From: Hyphomicrobiales bacterium
Lineage (GTDB): Bacteria; Pseudomonadota; Alphaproteobacteria; Rhizobiales; Beijerinckiaceae
Assembly: GCA_900470095.1 (NCBI GenBank)
Contig: UBZM01000058.1
Span: forward strand, 19,666 to 83,665
Reading direction: 5' to 3'
DNA: 64,000 nt
Numbering within the stretch: the first letter of the stretch is position 1; the number at the start of each line of letters is the position of its first letter. The notes below the pieces were generated by a model that saw only the letters and a program-made list of their open reading frames with translations, did not search any database and had not been told where the DNA came from. A program made the translations under genes and the position numbers. Positions 49,749 through 56,554 of the stretch are shown here, piece after piece.

Positions 49749-50072
49749 CTTTGCTTGGCCCCTTGTTGCCCCCACCGGCAATGCCGGTGCAATGCCCGTA
49801 GTCAGCGCCTGTGCACGGCGCCACGCCGCAGGCCGAACTCCGGGGGGCGGCAAGCGCCTTATGCACAAGACTTACGTAGGGGTGGGTTGGCAGGGGGGCG
49901 CCAAGGGAGTTGGTCATGAGAGCCGCGCGGGGGGCGGCGGCGACGCCCTCCTTCCCAACCGGCAGAGGCGCGGCCTAGTTTGGGCGAAGGGCGCCGTCTT
50001 CTGCCGCGTCCCGGGGCGCGGACGCGCTTGCCCTCTTCCAACTTGGCCCCATCTCACGCGGAGCGCGCTGCC
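49749..50072. other. Intergenic region between lipoprotein and SMR exporter
   Basis: A 324-bp divergent gap. It includes a short CACCGGC-AAT-GCCGGTG hairpin near 49778 and GC-rich sequence. I looked for guanidine riboswitch hallmarks before the SugE-type gene and saw none. No gene is supported here. Confidence 0.5.
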
Positions 50073-50387
50073 ATGGCCTGGCTCTATCTGTTCGTCGCAG
50101 GCCTGTTCGAGGTCGGTTGGGCGATCGGCCTCAAATACACGCAGGGCTTCACCCGCCTGGTTCCGACCCTGCTGACGCTTGCCAGCATGGTCGTCAGCCT
50201 CGGCCTGCTCGGGCTGGCGCTGAAGACGCTGCCGGTCGGCACCGCCTATGCGGTCTGGACGGGAATCGGCACGATCGGCACGGCGGCGCTGGGCATCGTG
50301 CTGCTCGGCGAGCCGGCAGGCGCGCTGCGGCTCGCTTGCATCTCGCTCATCGTGGCGGGAATCGTCGGGCTGAAGCTGGTCTCGTGA
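50073..50387 (+). CDS. SMR family exporter, SugE/Gdx type
   Basis: A 104-residue four-helix transporter: MAWLYLFVAGLFEVGWAIGLKY, PTLLTLASMVVSLGLLGLALK, GTAYAVWTGIGTIGTAALGIVLLGE and LRLACISLIVAGIVGLKLVS in parts. The essential Glu13 and the FEVGWAIGLKYTQGF motif place it with the SugE/Gdx guanidinium exporters rather than EmrE drug pumps. The ATG at 50073 follows GCGGAGC. It functions as a dimer in the inner membrane. No riboswitch was seen upstream. Confidence 0.9.
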   Translation: MAWLYLFVAGLFEVGWAIGLKYTQGFTRLVPTLLTLASMVVSLGLLGLALKTLPVGTAYAVWTGIGTIGTAALGIVLLGEPAGALRLACISLIVAGIVGLKLVS

Positions 50388-50427
50388 CCAGCGTCACGTT
50401 CCGACCGGCGTCACCTTCTGACCGGTG

Positions 50428-50595
50428 TCATCTGCGGAAAGCGTCCGGCCAGTTGCCGCTTCTTTCGAGCAGCACGATCAGCAGGACCACGGCGAGCGTG
50501 ATCGCCAATGTGATCAGCTTGGCATTCCAGGGCGCGCCGCGGCCGATCAGCCAGATCAGGCTGAGCCCGATCGCGAGGGGGATAAGCATCTCCAT
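50428..50595 (-). CDS. Small two-helix membrane protein
   Basis: A 55-codon frame reading MEMLIPLAIGLSLIWLIG, then a short loop RGAPWNAK, then LITLAITLAVVLLIVLLE and the polar tail RSGNWPDAFRR. Two clear hydrophobic helices and GC-rich third codon positions favour a real gene. There is no strong ribosome binding site, and an interspersed repeat starts 11 bp upstream of the start. Convergent with the SMR gene. Function unknown. Confidence 0.5.
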   Translation of the reverse strand: MEMLIPLAIGLSLIWLIGRGAPWNAKLITLAITLAVVLLIVLLERSGNWPDAFRR

Positions 50596-50605
50596 GACCA
50601 GAGAC

Positions 50606-50721
50606 TAGAGCATGCTGCGAAAAAGTGGCAACGGTTTTTCGCACTAAGCATGCTCTAAACTATTAGATTCGATCACGTTTTCTGCGTTTTGACGATTTCG
50701 TCCAAACGCAGAAAACGTGAT
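50606..50721 (+). repeat. Interspersed two-hairpin repeat, copy 3
   Basis: Module 1: TAGAGCATGC pairs with GCATGCTCTA, and inside it TGCGAAAAA pairs with TTTTTCGCA. Module 2: an 18-bp perfect stem ATCACG...GTTT with AAAC...CGTGAT (about 50670-50721), with an inner GACGA/TCGTC. Copy 1 at 12604 is the same element inverted. Confidence 0.85.
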
Positions 50722-50763
50722 TGAGCGCCGGCTGCGCCGTAAGGGAACCCGACCGCCCCCGGC

Positions 50764-51696
50764 TCAGCCGCCGCGCGCCGCGACCGCCCGGTCGCCCTCG
50801 ATCAGGGGTTTCATCCGGCCGATCTCGGCGGCCATGAAATCGAGGAACAGCCGCACGCGCGGCGCGTGCCTGAGATCGGGATGGGTCAGGAGCCAGAGAT
50901 CGGCCGCAAATTCCGGATCGGGCGCCGCCAGGCGGACGAGGGCCGGCTTGGTGTCGGCAATGAAGCAGGGCAGGAAGCCGATGCCGATGCCGGCCTCGAC
51001 GGCCTCGGCCAGGCCGAGCACCGTGTTGACCTTGTAGACGATGCGCTCGGGCGGCACGTAATCCTGCAGGAAGCGGACGGCCTTCAGCCAGGCGAACTGG
51101 TCGCCCAGCGAAATCCAGTTCTGGTTCCGGAGCGCGTCCATGCTGGTATCGGCATCGGGCGGGAAGTGGCTCGCCAGCCCATAGAGCGCCCAGGCGATGC
51201 GGGCGCCGCGCCGGCCGACCAGGGTCTCGGGTGGATTATCGGTCGCCCTGATCGCGACATCGGCGTCGCGCTTGGAGAGGTTGAGTGCCTGGTTGCTGAG
51301 CAGGATGTCGAGGCGGATTTCGGGACATTGCTTGAGGAAGGCCGCGAAGACCGGGGTCAGCAGGTCGACCAGCAGGGTGTCGTTGGTGGTGACGCGCAAT
51401 TCGCCGGCGGGCTGGATTTCCTGCCCGGCGAGCTTGCGGGTGAAGGCGGTGATGTCCTCGTCCAGCCGCCCGGCGAGCTGCACCATCTCCTCTCCGGCGG
51501 GCGTCGGCACATAGCCGCTGCGATGCCGCTCGAACAGTTTCAGGCCGAGCCCGTCCTCGATCTGGCCGAGGCGCCGGAACACCGTGGAATGATTCAGTCC
51601 GATCAGGCTGGCGGCAGCCGGCAGGGCGCGGGCTTCGGCGATCGCCTTGATCAACCGGAAATCGTCCCAGGCGAGGGTCTTGCTCGTGCCGCTCAT
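50764..51696 (-). CDS. LysR family transcriptional regulator
   Basis: A 310-residue LysR regulator. The helix-turn-helix is RLIKAIAEARALPAAASLIGLNHSTVFRRLGQIEDGLGLKLFER in two parts (about residues 13-56); a PBP2-type effector domain runs from about residue 95. It lies downstream of the DoxX gene on the same strand and close to the divergent dioxygenase/esterase pair, so it is the likely controller of this quinone-related locus. TTGC/GCAA-type palindromes between doxX and the dioxygenase gene are candidate sites. Confidence 0.9.
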   Translation of the reverse strand: MSGTSKTLAWDDFRLIKAIAEARALPAAASLIGLNHSTVFRRLGQIEDGLGLKLFERHRSGYVPTPAGEEMVQLAGRLDEDITAFTRKLAGQEIQPAGELRVTTNDTLLVDLLTPVFAAFLKQCPEIRLDILLSNQALNLSKRDADVAIRATDNPPETLVGRRGARIAWALYGLASHFPPDADTSMDALRNQNWISLGDQFAWLKAVRFLQDYVPPERIVYKVNTVLGLAEAVEAGIGIGFLPCFIADTKPALVRLAAPDPEFAADLWLLTHPDLRHAPRVRLFLDFMAAEIGRMKPLIEGDRAVAARGG

Positions 51697-51740
51697 CCGC
51701 TCTTCGTCCTTTCATGCGTCCGCCGCCGTGATGGCGCCAG

Positions 51741-51835
51741 AGCATCGGCCCGGAAAGTGGATACCGGTTTTCGGAAAAAGCCGATGCAAGAACAATGCGC
51801 TACAGCATCCGGCCGGATGCCCGGTCGGATGCTGT
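51741..51835 (+). repeat. Interspersed two-hairpin repeat, copy 4
   Basis: Module 1: GCATCGGC pairs with GCCGATGC around a CCGGAAA...TTTCGG core. Module 2: ACAGCATCCG (51802-51811) pairs with CGGATGCTGT (51826-51835). It lies between doxX and the LysR gene. Confidence 0.82.
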
Positions 51836-51865
51836 AAGCCATGCGGCGGCGATCGGGAAGACGTG

Positions 51866-51886
51866 GCGCGGGCCCTTGGCCCGCGC
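51866..51886 (-). terminator. Hairpin after doxX
   Basis: GCGCGGGCC pairs exactly with GGCCCGCGC around CTT. It lies 23 bp past the doxX stop on the minus strand; only a short pyrimidine run follows, so it may be a partial terminator. Confidence 0.5.
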
Positions 51887-51908
51887 TCAACGATAGTCTC
51901 ACCGCCGC

Positions 51909-52334
51909 TCAGGCGGTGGCGACCGCAGCGCGGGGGCTGAACCGCACCGGGCGCAGAGCGAGCGCGCCGTCGCCGATCAGGCCGTGAGCCAGCGCCGTCA
52001 GCGCCAGGAAGGCGGGATATTCCCAGCCGCCATTGGCAGCGGTGAACAGCCAGCCATTCGGAGCATGCACCATCAGGGCGCCCAGCAGGACCGGCAGCAG
52101 CGCCAGCGAGACGAGACGGCCGTAGAAGCCGGTCAGGATGGCGACGCCGCCAATGAACTCGGCCAGGATGATCGGCCAGGCGAGGAAACCGGGCAAGCCG
52201 ACCTGGCCCAGAAAGCCGGCGAAACCTGCGGGGGTGAACACGGCAAGCTTGAGATAGGCATGGGCGATGAACATCAGGCCGAGCGCGACACGCAGGCCGA
52301 GGGCGCCGTAGGGGGCGAGGCGATTGTCGATCAT
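51909..52334 (-). CDS. DoxX family membrane protein
   Basis: A 141-residue four-helix protein: GALGLRVALGLMFIAHAYLKL, LAWPIILAEFIGGVAILTGFYG, LVSLALLPVLLGALMVHAPNG and FLALTALAHGLIGDGALAL. DoxX proteins include subunits of thiosulfate:quinone oxidoreductase and the quinone-resistance protein MhqP of Bacillus. Next to a ring-cleaving dioxygenase and an MhqD-like esterase, a quinone or thiol stress role is the better guess. GGAG eight bases before the ATG fixes the start. Confidence 0.87.
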   Translation of the reverse strand: MIDNRLAPYGALGLRVALGLMFIAHAYLKLAVFTPAGFAGFLGQVGLPGFLAWPIILAEFIGGVAILTGFYGRLVSLALLPVLLGALMVHAPNGWLFTAANGGWEYPAFLALTALAHGLIGDGALALRPVRFSPRAAVATA

Positions 52335-52404
52335 GATTGCATCTCCAGGGCAGGGGGACCGGGTTTGGGGACCGGGTTGGTCTCGCCACTGAAAATGCCG
52401 TCTC

Positions 52405-52457
52405 TTGCCTGCAATGCAAATTGTTAGATGCCAAGATATTCATTGCTTCCATGCAAT
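52405..52457. promoter_or_regulatory. LysR-type sites in the doxX/dioxygenase control region
   Basis: ATTGC-TTCCAT-GCAAT (52442-52457) is an inverted repeat with the T-N11-A form of LysR operators. TTGC (52405-52408) and GCAA (52416-52419) form a second. Both are in the 209-bp gap between the divergent doxX and dioxygenase genes. Confidence 0.6.
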
Positions 52458-52543
52458 GATGCCGGGCTGGCACTTTGCCTGCCGCACTCCGATCTTTGGC
52501 CGGAACGAGGCGCCTCGCCTCAAGCCATTTCGGAGGACCGGCC

Positions 52544-53476
52544 ATGCAGATCAACGGCATCCACCACGTCACCGCCATTTCCGGCCCCGCGCGCCGCAAC
52601 CTTGATTTCTACGGACGCGTGCTCGGGCTGCGCCTGGTCAAGAAGACCGTCAATTTCGACGATCCGAGCAGCTATCACCTCTATTATGGCGACGAGGGCG
52701 GCTCGCCCGGCACGATCCTGACCTTCTTTCCCTGGGAGCATGCGGCTCCGGGCAGGCTCGGCGTCGGCGAGACCCAGGAAACCGCCTTGCGCGTACCGGA
52801 GGGGGCGATCGGATACTGGACGCATCGCTTCGTCGCGCTTGGCGTCGCCCATGAGGCGCCGCTGAAGCGCTTCGGCGAAACCGTGCTGCCCTTCCGGGAC
52901 CCGGACGGGATGCGGCTTGCCCTGATCGGCCTGCCCGGCATTGCCGCCGAGCCGGCCTGGACGGGCGGCGATATCCCGGCCGAGCACGCGATCCGCGGCT
53001 TCCACTCCGTCAGCCTGCTGCTCGAGGATGCGGCGGCGACCGGCGCAATCCTCAGCGACATCTTCGGCTTTGCCGAGATCGCCAGGGAAGGCAGCGTGAC
53101 CCGCTTCCGGACCGAGGGCGCGGCATGCGGCGGGATTGTCGACCTGCGCACCGCCGGCGGCTTCCTGCCGGCACGCCAGGGCGCGGGCTCGGTGCACCAT
53201 ATCGCCTTCCGGGCGGCGGGTGATGCCGAGCAGGCCGATATGGTGCGCCGCCTCAAGGAGAACCATGGCATCCGCGCCACGGAGCAGCGGGACCGGAACT
53301 ATTTCCGCTCCGTCTATTTCCGCGAGCCCGGCCGGGTTCTCTTCGAGATCGCCACCGACGTGCCGGGCTTCGGCATCGACGAAGCCAGCGACAGCCTCGG
53401 CCAGGCGCTGAAGCTGCCGCCGCAATACGAGGCGCAGCGCAGCCGCATCGAGGCCGTGCTGCCGGAACTCGCCTGA
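52544..53476 (+). CDS. Ring-cleaving dioxygenase, MhqO-like (VOC superfamily)
   Basis: A 310-residue extradiol-type dioxygenase with two VOC/glyoxalase modules. The first begins INGIHHVTAISGPARRNLDFYGRVLGLRLVKKTVNFDDP (in parts), the second RGFHSVSLLLEDAAATGAILSDIFGFAEI. Metal ligands are likely in GIHHVT, GSVHHIAF and LFEIATD. Such enzymes break hydroquinone- or catechol-type rings and protect against quinones. The ATG at 52544 follows CGGAGG. It is followed 78 bp later by the esterase gene. Confidence 0.9.
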   Translation: MQINGIHHVTAISGPARRNLDFYGRVLGLRLVKKTVNFDDPSSYHLYYGDEGGSPGTILTFFPWEHAAPGRLGVGETQETALRVPEGAIGYWTHRFVALGVAHEAPLKRFGETVLPFRDPDGMRLALIGLPGIAAEPAWTGGDIPAEHAIRGFHSVSLLLEDAAATGAILSDIFGFAEIAREGSVTRFRTEGAACGGIVDLRTAGGFLPARQGAGSVHHIAFRAAGDAEQADMVRRLKENHGIRATEQRDRNYFRSVYFREPGRVLFEIATDVPGFGIDEASDSLGQALKLPPQYEAQRSRIEAVLPELA

Positions 53477-53554
53477 CACCCTGACCCGAGAACACGCCCT
53501 GCCTCGCCGCGTTGACGGGGCAGGGCCGTCCCCTGCGTTATCGAGGAGATTGCC

Positions 53555-54178
53555 ATGCTGGACGCCGTCGCGACCACAGCCTTCATCCATGCCTTCGAGC
53601 CGGGCACTGATTCCGCCCGCAAGCCCCTGCTGCTGCTCCATGGCACCGGCGGCAACGAGCATGACCTGCTGCCGCTTGGCCGCATGGTCGCGCCTGGCGC
53701 CGCCTTGCTCTCGCCGCGCGGCCAGGTGCTGGAAGGCACCATGCCGCGCTTCTTCCGCAGGCTCGCCGAAGGCGTCTTCGACGAGGCCGACCTGCGCCGC
53801 CGCAGCCATGAACTGGCGGATTTCATCGGCGATGCGCGCCGGCGCTATGATCTTGCCGCGCCGATCGCCGTCGGCTTCTCGAACGGGGCGAATATCGCGG
53901 CGAGCCTGCTGTTGCTGCGCCCCGAGGTGCTGGCCGGTGCGGCCTTGCTGAGGGCGATGTCGCCCTTCAAGGAGCCGCCGCAAGCCGATCTCGCCGGCAA
54001 GCGCGTGCTGATGCTGTCTGGAGCGCAGGACCCGATCATTCCGGCAACTGACGCCGGACGGCTCGCCGCGACCCTGTCGGGCAATGGTGCGACGGTCGAG
54101 CACCGCATCCTGCCGGCGGGCCATGGCCTCTCGCAGGCCGATATCGGGCTGCTCAGTGCCTGGCTCGACCAGGCCTGA
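53555..54178 (+). CDS. Alpha/beta hydrolase (MhqD-like carboxylesterase)
   Basis: A 207-residue esterase of the phospholipase/carboxylesterase family. It has LLLLHGTGGNEHDLLPLGR for the oxyanion hole, the nucleophile Ser in VGFSNGANIAASLL, an Asp in SGAQDPIIP and the catalytic His in LPAGHGLSQAD. It matches the MhqD/YpfH type found with MhqO. The ATG has a GAGGAGATTGCC upstream. It is co-directional with the dioxygenase gene and probably forms an operon with it. Confidence 0.9.
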   Translation: MLDAVATTAFIHAFEPGTDSARKPLLLLHGTGGNEHDLLPLGRMVAPGAALLSPRGQVLEGTMPRFFRRLAEGVFDEADLRRRSHELADFIGDARRRYDLAAPIAVGFSNGANIAASLLLLRPEVLAGAALLRAMSPFKEPPQADLAGKRVLMLSGAQDPIIPATDAGRLAATLSGNGATVEHRILPAGHGLSQADIGLLSAWLDQA

Positions 54179-54234
54179 ACGCCTCGGCGAATCGGCGTTC
54201 CGCACTTGGGGCGCCGTTCCCGCACAAACAAAAA

Positions 54235-54278
54235 CCCCGGATCCATCGCAACACCTGCGGCGTTCGATGGATCCGGGG
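54235..54278 (-). terminator. Intrinsic terminator for the 74-aa gene
   Basis: A perfect 14-bp stem (54235-54248 with 54265-54278) with a 16-base loop is followed on the minus strand by GTTTTTGTTTG-like sequence. It lies 59 bp past the small gene and also after the convergent esterase gene. Confidence 0.85.
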
Positions 54279-54336
54279 TCGAATCTCGTCAATCCAGGGC
54301 GTCCACAAGCCGGCCCTGCTGCCGTTCGGACCAGTC

Positions 54337-54561
54337 CTAGGGCGCCGTCGCCTTCGGCTTGCCGCGCGCTGCCGGCTTGGGCTCGGGCGGAGGTTCGGCT
54401 GCTTCCTTCGCCAGCCGCTGCGCCCGCAAGGCCTCGATCTTCTTGCGCGCGGCAGCCTCTTCCGCTGCGATTCGCCCGCTGGCCTTCTGCCTCTCGCGCG
54501 GCGCCTCCTGCACGCTGTGTACGTCATGCCAGACGCGTGGCCGACGGTCGTCACCTGCCAT
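54337..54561 (-). CDS. Small hypothetical basic/charged protein
   Basis: A 74-residue protein, unrecognised. The first 20 residues (MAGDDRRPRVWHDVHSVQ) are polar; the middle (RIAAEEAAARKKIEALRAQRLAKEAAE, in parts) is a strongly predicted charged helix or coiled coil; the tail is Pro/Lys-rich (PPPEPKPAARGKPKATAP). GGGAGAAGAAG before the ATG and the strong terminator downstream indicate a real transcribed gene. Function unknown; nucleic-acid binding is possible from charge. Confidence 0.65.
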   Translation of the reverse strand: MAGDDRRPRVWHDVHSVQEAPRERQKASGRIAAEEAAARKKIEALRAQRLAKEAAEPPPEPKPAARGKPKATAP

Positions 54562-54653
54562 CTTCTTCTCCCACCGCAGTTTTCCCCAGCCGGTGAGTGT
54601 ACGCTTGATTGTGGCGGGATACGAGCGCGCGATTGCCGGGAGCAGGCGAGGGC

Positions 54654-55085
54654 TCAGCGTTCGACGCGGGTCGAGAGAATGATCGACGACATCGTCCGCT
54701 CGACGCCGTCGAGCGCACCGATCCGGTCGATCAGCTCGTCGAGTTCGCCGATCGACGGCGCGATCACGATCGCGATCATGTCGAAATGGCCGCTGACCGA
54801 GTGCAGGGTCCGGACCTCCGGAATGCGGCGCAGTTCCGCCTCGACCTTGGGAGCGAGCTTGGTCAGCGCGGTGATCAGGACATGGGCCTTGACCTGGCCG
54901 CGCTCATGCTCGTCGGAGAGCCGCGCCGTGTAGCCGGTGATGACGCCGCGGCGTTCCAGCCGTTCGATCCGGCTTTGCACGGTGGTGCGCGAGAGGCCGA
55001 GCTGGCGGCCGAGCTCGGCCACCGGCGCCCGGGCGTTCTCGGTCAGCAGGATGAGGAGCTGTCTGTCTGTGCGGTCGATCGGCAT
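54654..55085 (-). CDS. Lrp/AsnC family transcriptional regulator
   Basis: A 143-residue regulator. The N-terminal helix-turn-helix is DRTDRQLLILLTENARAPVAELGRQLGLSRTTVQSRIERLERRGVI in parts (about residues 4-50), and the C-terminal RAM domain binds an amino acid (VRTLHSVSGHFDMIAIVIAP). It is divergent from the saccharopine-dehydrogenase-like gene with a 19-bp palindrome between, so it probably controls that gene in response to lysine or a related amino acid. Confidence 0.92.
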   Translation of the reverse strand: MPIDRTDRQLLILLTENARAPVAELGRQLGLSRTTVQSRIERLERRGVITGYTARLSDEHERGQVKAHVLITALTKLAPKVEAELRRIPEVRTLHSVSGHFDMIAIVIAPSIGELDELIDRIGALDGVERTMSSIILSTRVER

Positions 55086-55097
55086 AATGCAGAGTAC

Positions 55098-55116
55098 TTA
55101 CGGCAGATCGCCGTAA
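55098..55116. promoter_or_regulatory. Lrp-type operator palindrome
   Basis: TTACGGC-AGATC-GCCGTAA (55098-55116) is a perfect inverted repeat 13 bp before the Lrp-family start and 89 bp before the dehydrogenase start. A second palindrome GACGA-AA-TCGTC lies at 55154-55165. Confidence 0.65.
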
Positions 55117-55204
55117 AATCCCATATGAATCGTCGTGATGGCCGCTTCTATTCGACGAAATCGTCAGCCAGCATAAGGCATCAACGAACGCACGGAGCGC
55201 CACA

Positions 55205-56332
55205 ATGAAGGAAATCGTCGTTATTGGCGCGGGTAAGATCGGCCAGACCATCGCCGACATGCTCGGCAGCACCGGGGATTACCGCGTCACCGTCGCCGAC
55301 CGCTCCGAGACGCAGCTCGCCGGCATCCGCACCAGCGCCACGGTTTCGACCCGCAAGGTCGACATCGCCGACAAGGAAGCGCTGACCGCGTTGCTCGAAG
55401 GCCGTTTCGCCGTGCTGAGCGCCGCCCCCTACGATCTGACGACGCGGATCGCCGAAGTGGCGGCCCCGCTCGGCGTGCATTATCTCGACCTGACCGAGGA
55501 CGTCGCCAGCACGCGTCGCGTCAAGGAGCTCGCCAAGACGGCGAAGGCCGCTCTCATCCCGCAATGCGGCCTGGCGCCCGGCTTCATCTCGATCGTCGCC
55601 GCCGATCTGGCGCGCGATTTCGACACGCTCGACAGCCTCAGGCTGCGCGTCGGCGCCCTGCCGCAATACCCCTCCAACGCGCTCAACTACAACCTGACCT
55701 GGAGCACGGACGGGGTCATCAACGAGTATTGCGAACCCTGCGAAGCGGTCGTCAACGGCGAGCTGACCCTCGTCCCGGCGATGGAAGAGCGCGAGGAATT
55801 CTCGCTCGACGGCGTCACCTATGAGGCGTTCAACACCTCTGGCGGCCTCGGCACGCTCTGCGAGACGCTGGCCGGCAAGGTGCGGACGCTGAACTACCGC
55901 ACGATCCGCTATCCCGGCCATTGCGCGATCATGAAGGCGCTGCTCCAGGACCTGCGCCTGGCCGATCGCCGCGACGTGCTGAAGGACATTTTCGAGAACG
56001 CCCTGCCGAGCACCTTGCAGGACGTCGTGGTGATCTTCGTCACCGTCAGCGGCATGAAGGACGGTCGCCTGCTGCAGCAGACCTATGCCAACAAGGTCTA
56101 TAGCGCCAATGTCGGCGGCGTGACGCGCAGCGCCATCCAGATCACCACCGCTTCGGGCATTTGCGCGGTGCTCGACATGCTGGCGCAGGGCAAGCTGCCG
56201 CAGCAGGGCTTTGTCCGCCAGGAAGAGATCACGCTTGATTCCTTCCTCGCCAACCGCTTCGGCCGGGCCTATGCGCGGGCCGAGGACGGCACCCCGGGCA
56301 AGGGCGAAATCGAGCGCAGCCGCGCGGCCTAG
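55205..56332 (+). CDS. Saccharopine dehydrogenase family protein (lysine-6-dehydrogenase-like)
   Basis: A 375-residue NAD(P)-dependent oxidoreductase. The Rossmann motif VVIGAGKIGQTIADMLGS starts it; SAAPYDLTTRIAEVAAPLGVHYLDLTED and IPQCGLAPGFISIVAADLA continue the family pattern, and the C-terminal catalytic domain follows. Relatives oxidise lysine at the epsilon amine or split saccharopine, feeding 2-aminoadipate catabolism. The divergent Lrp gene supports amino-acid control. Its TAG stop is the first three bases of an interspersed repeat, so the C-terminal end (GEIERSRAA) may be shortened or altered. Confidence 0.88.
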   Translation: MKEIVVIGAGKIGQTIADMLGSTGDYRVTVADRSETQLAGIRTSATVSTRKVDIADKEALTALLEGRFAVLSAAPYDLTTRIAEVAAPLGVHYLDLTEDVASTRRVKELAKTAKAALIPQCGLAPGFISIVAADLARDFDTLDSLRLRVGALPQYPSNALNYNLTWSTDGVINEYCEPCEAVVNGELTLVPAMEEREEFSLDGVTYEAFNTSGGLGTLCETLAGKVRTLNYRTIRYPGHCAIMKALLQDLRLADRRDVLKDIFENALPSTLQDVVVIFVTVSGMKDGRLLQQTYANKVYSANVGGVTRSAIQITTASGICAVLDMLAQGKLPQQGFVRQEEITLDSFLANRFGRAYARAEDGTPGKGEIERSRAA

Positions 56333-56432
56333 AGCATCCTGCGAAGAAGCGGCACCGGTTTTTCGCATGACTATGAGAGTCGATCACGTTTTCTGCGTCT
56401 GGGCGATTTCGTCCAGACGCAGCGCGGCCTAA
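56330..56432 (+). repeat. Interspersed two-hairpin repeat, copy 5 (decayed), overlapping a stop codon
   Basis: Begins with TAG, the stop of the dehydrogenase gene (56330-56332), then GAGCATCCTGCGAAGAAGCGG and TTTTTCGCA. Module 2 keeps CTGCGTCTGG and CCAGACGCAG but has lost its outer arm, replaced by AGCGCGGCCT-A-AGGCCGCGCT (about 56421-56441). Confidence 0.78.
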
Positions 56433-56554
56433 GGCCGCGCTTGCGACGAACGGCAGGCGCTCCACGCAGGGAGCGCATGCTGTATACACATCTGGCATAG
56501 ACCCGAACGACCGTTAAAAAGAGTCGAAAAGGGTCCGGGAGGGACACGAGGATT

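Noticed and set aside
49860..50072. Guanidine riboswitch ahead of the SugE/Gdx-type gene
   Set aside because: I found no conserved ykkC, mini-ykkC or guanidine-III core sequence or the paired ACGR hairpin loops in this stretch.
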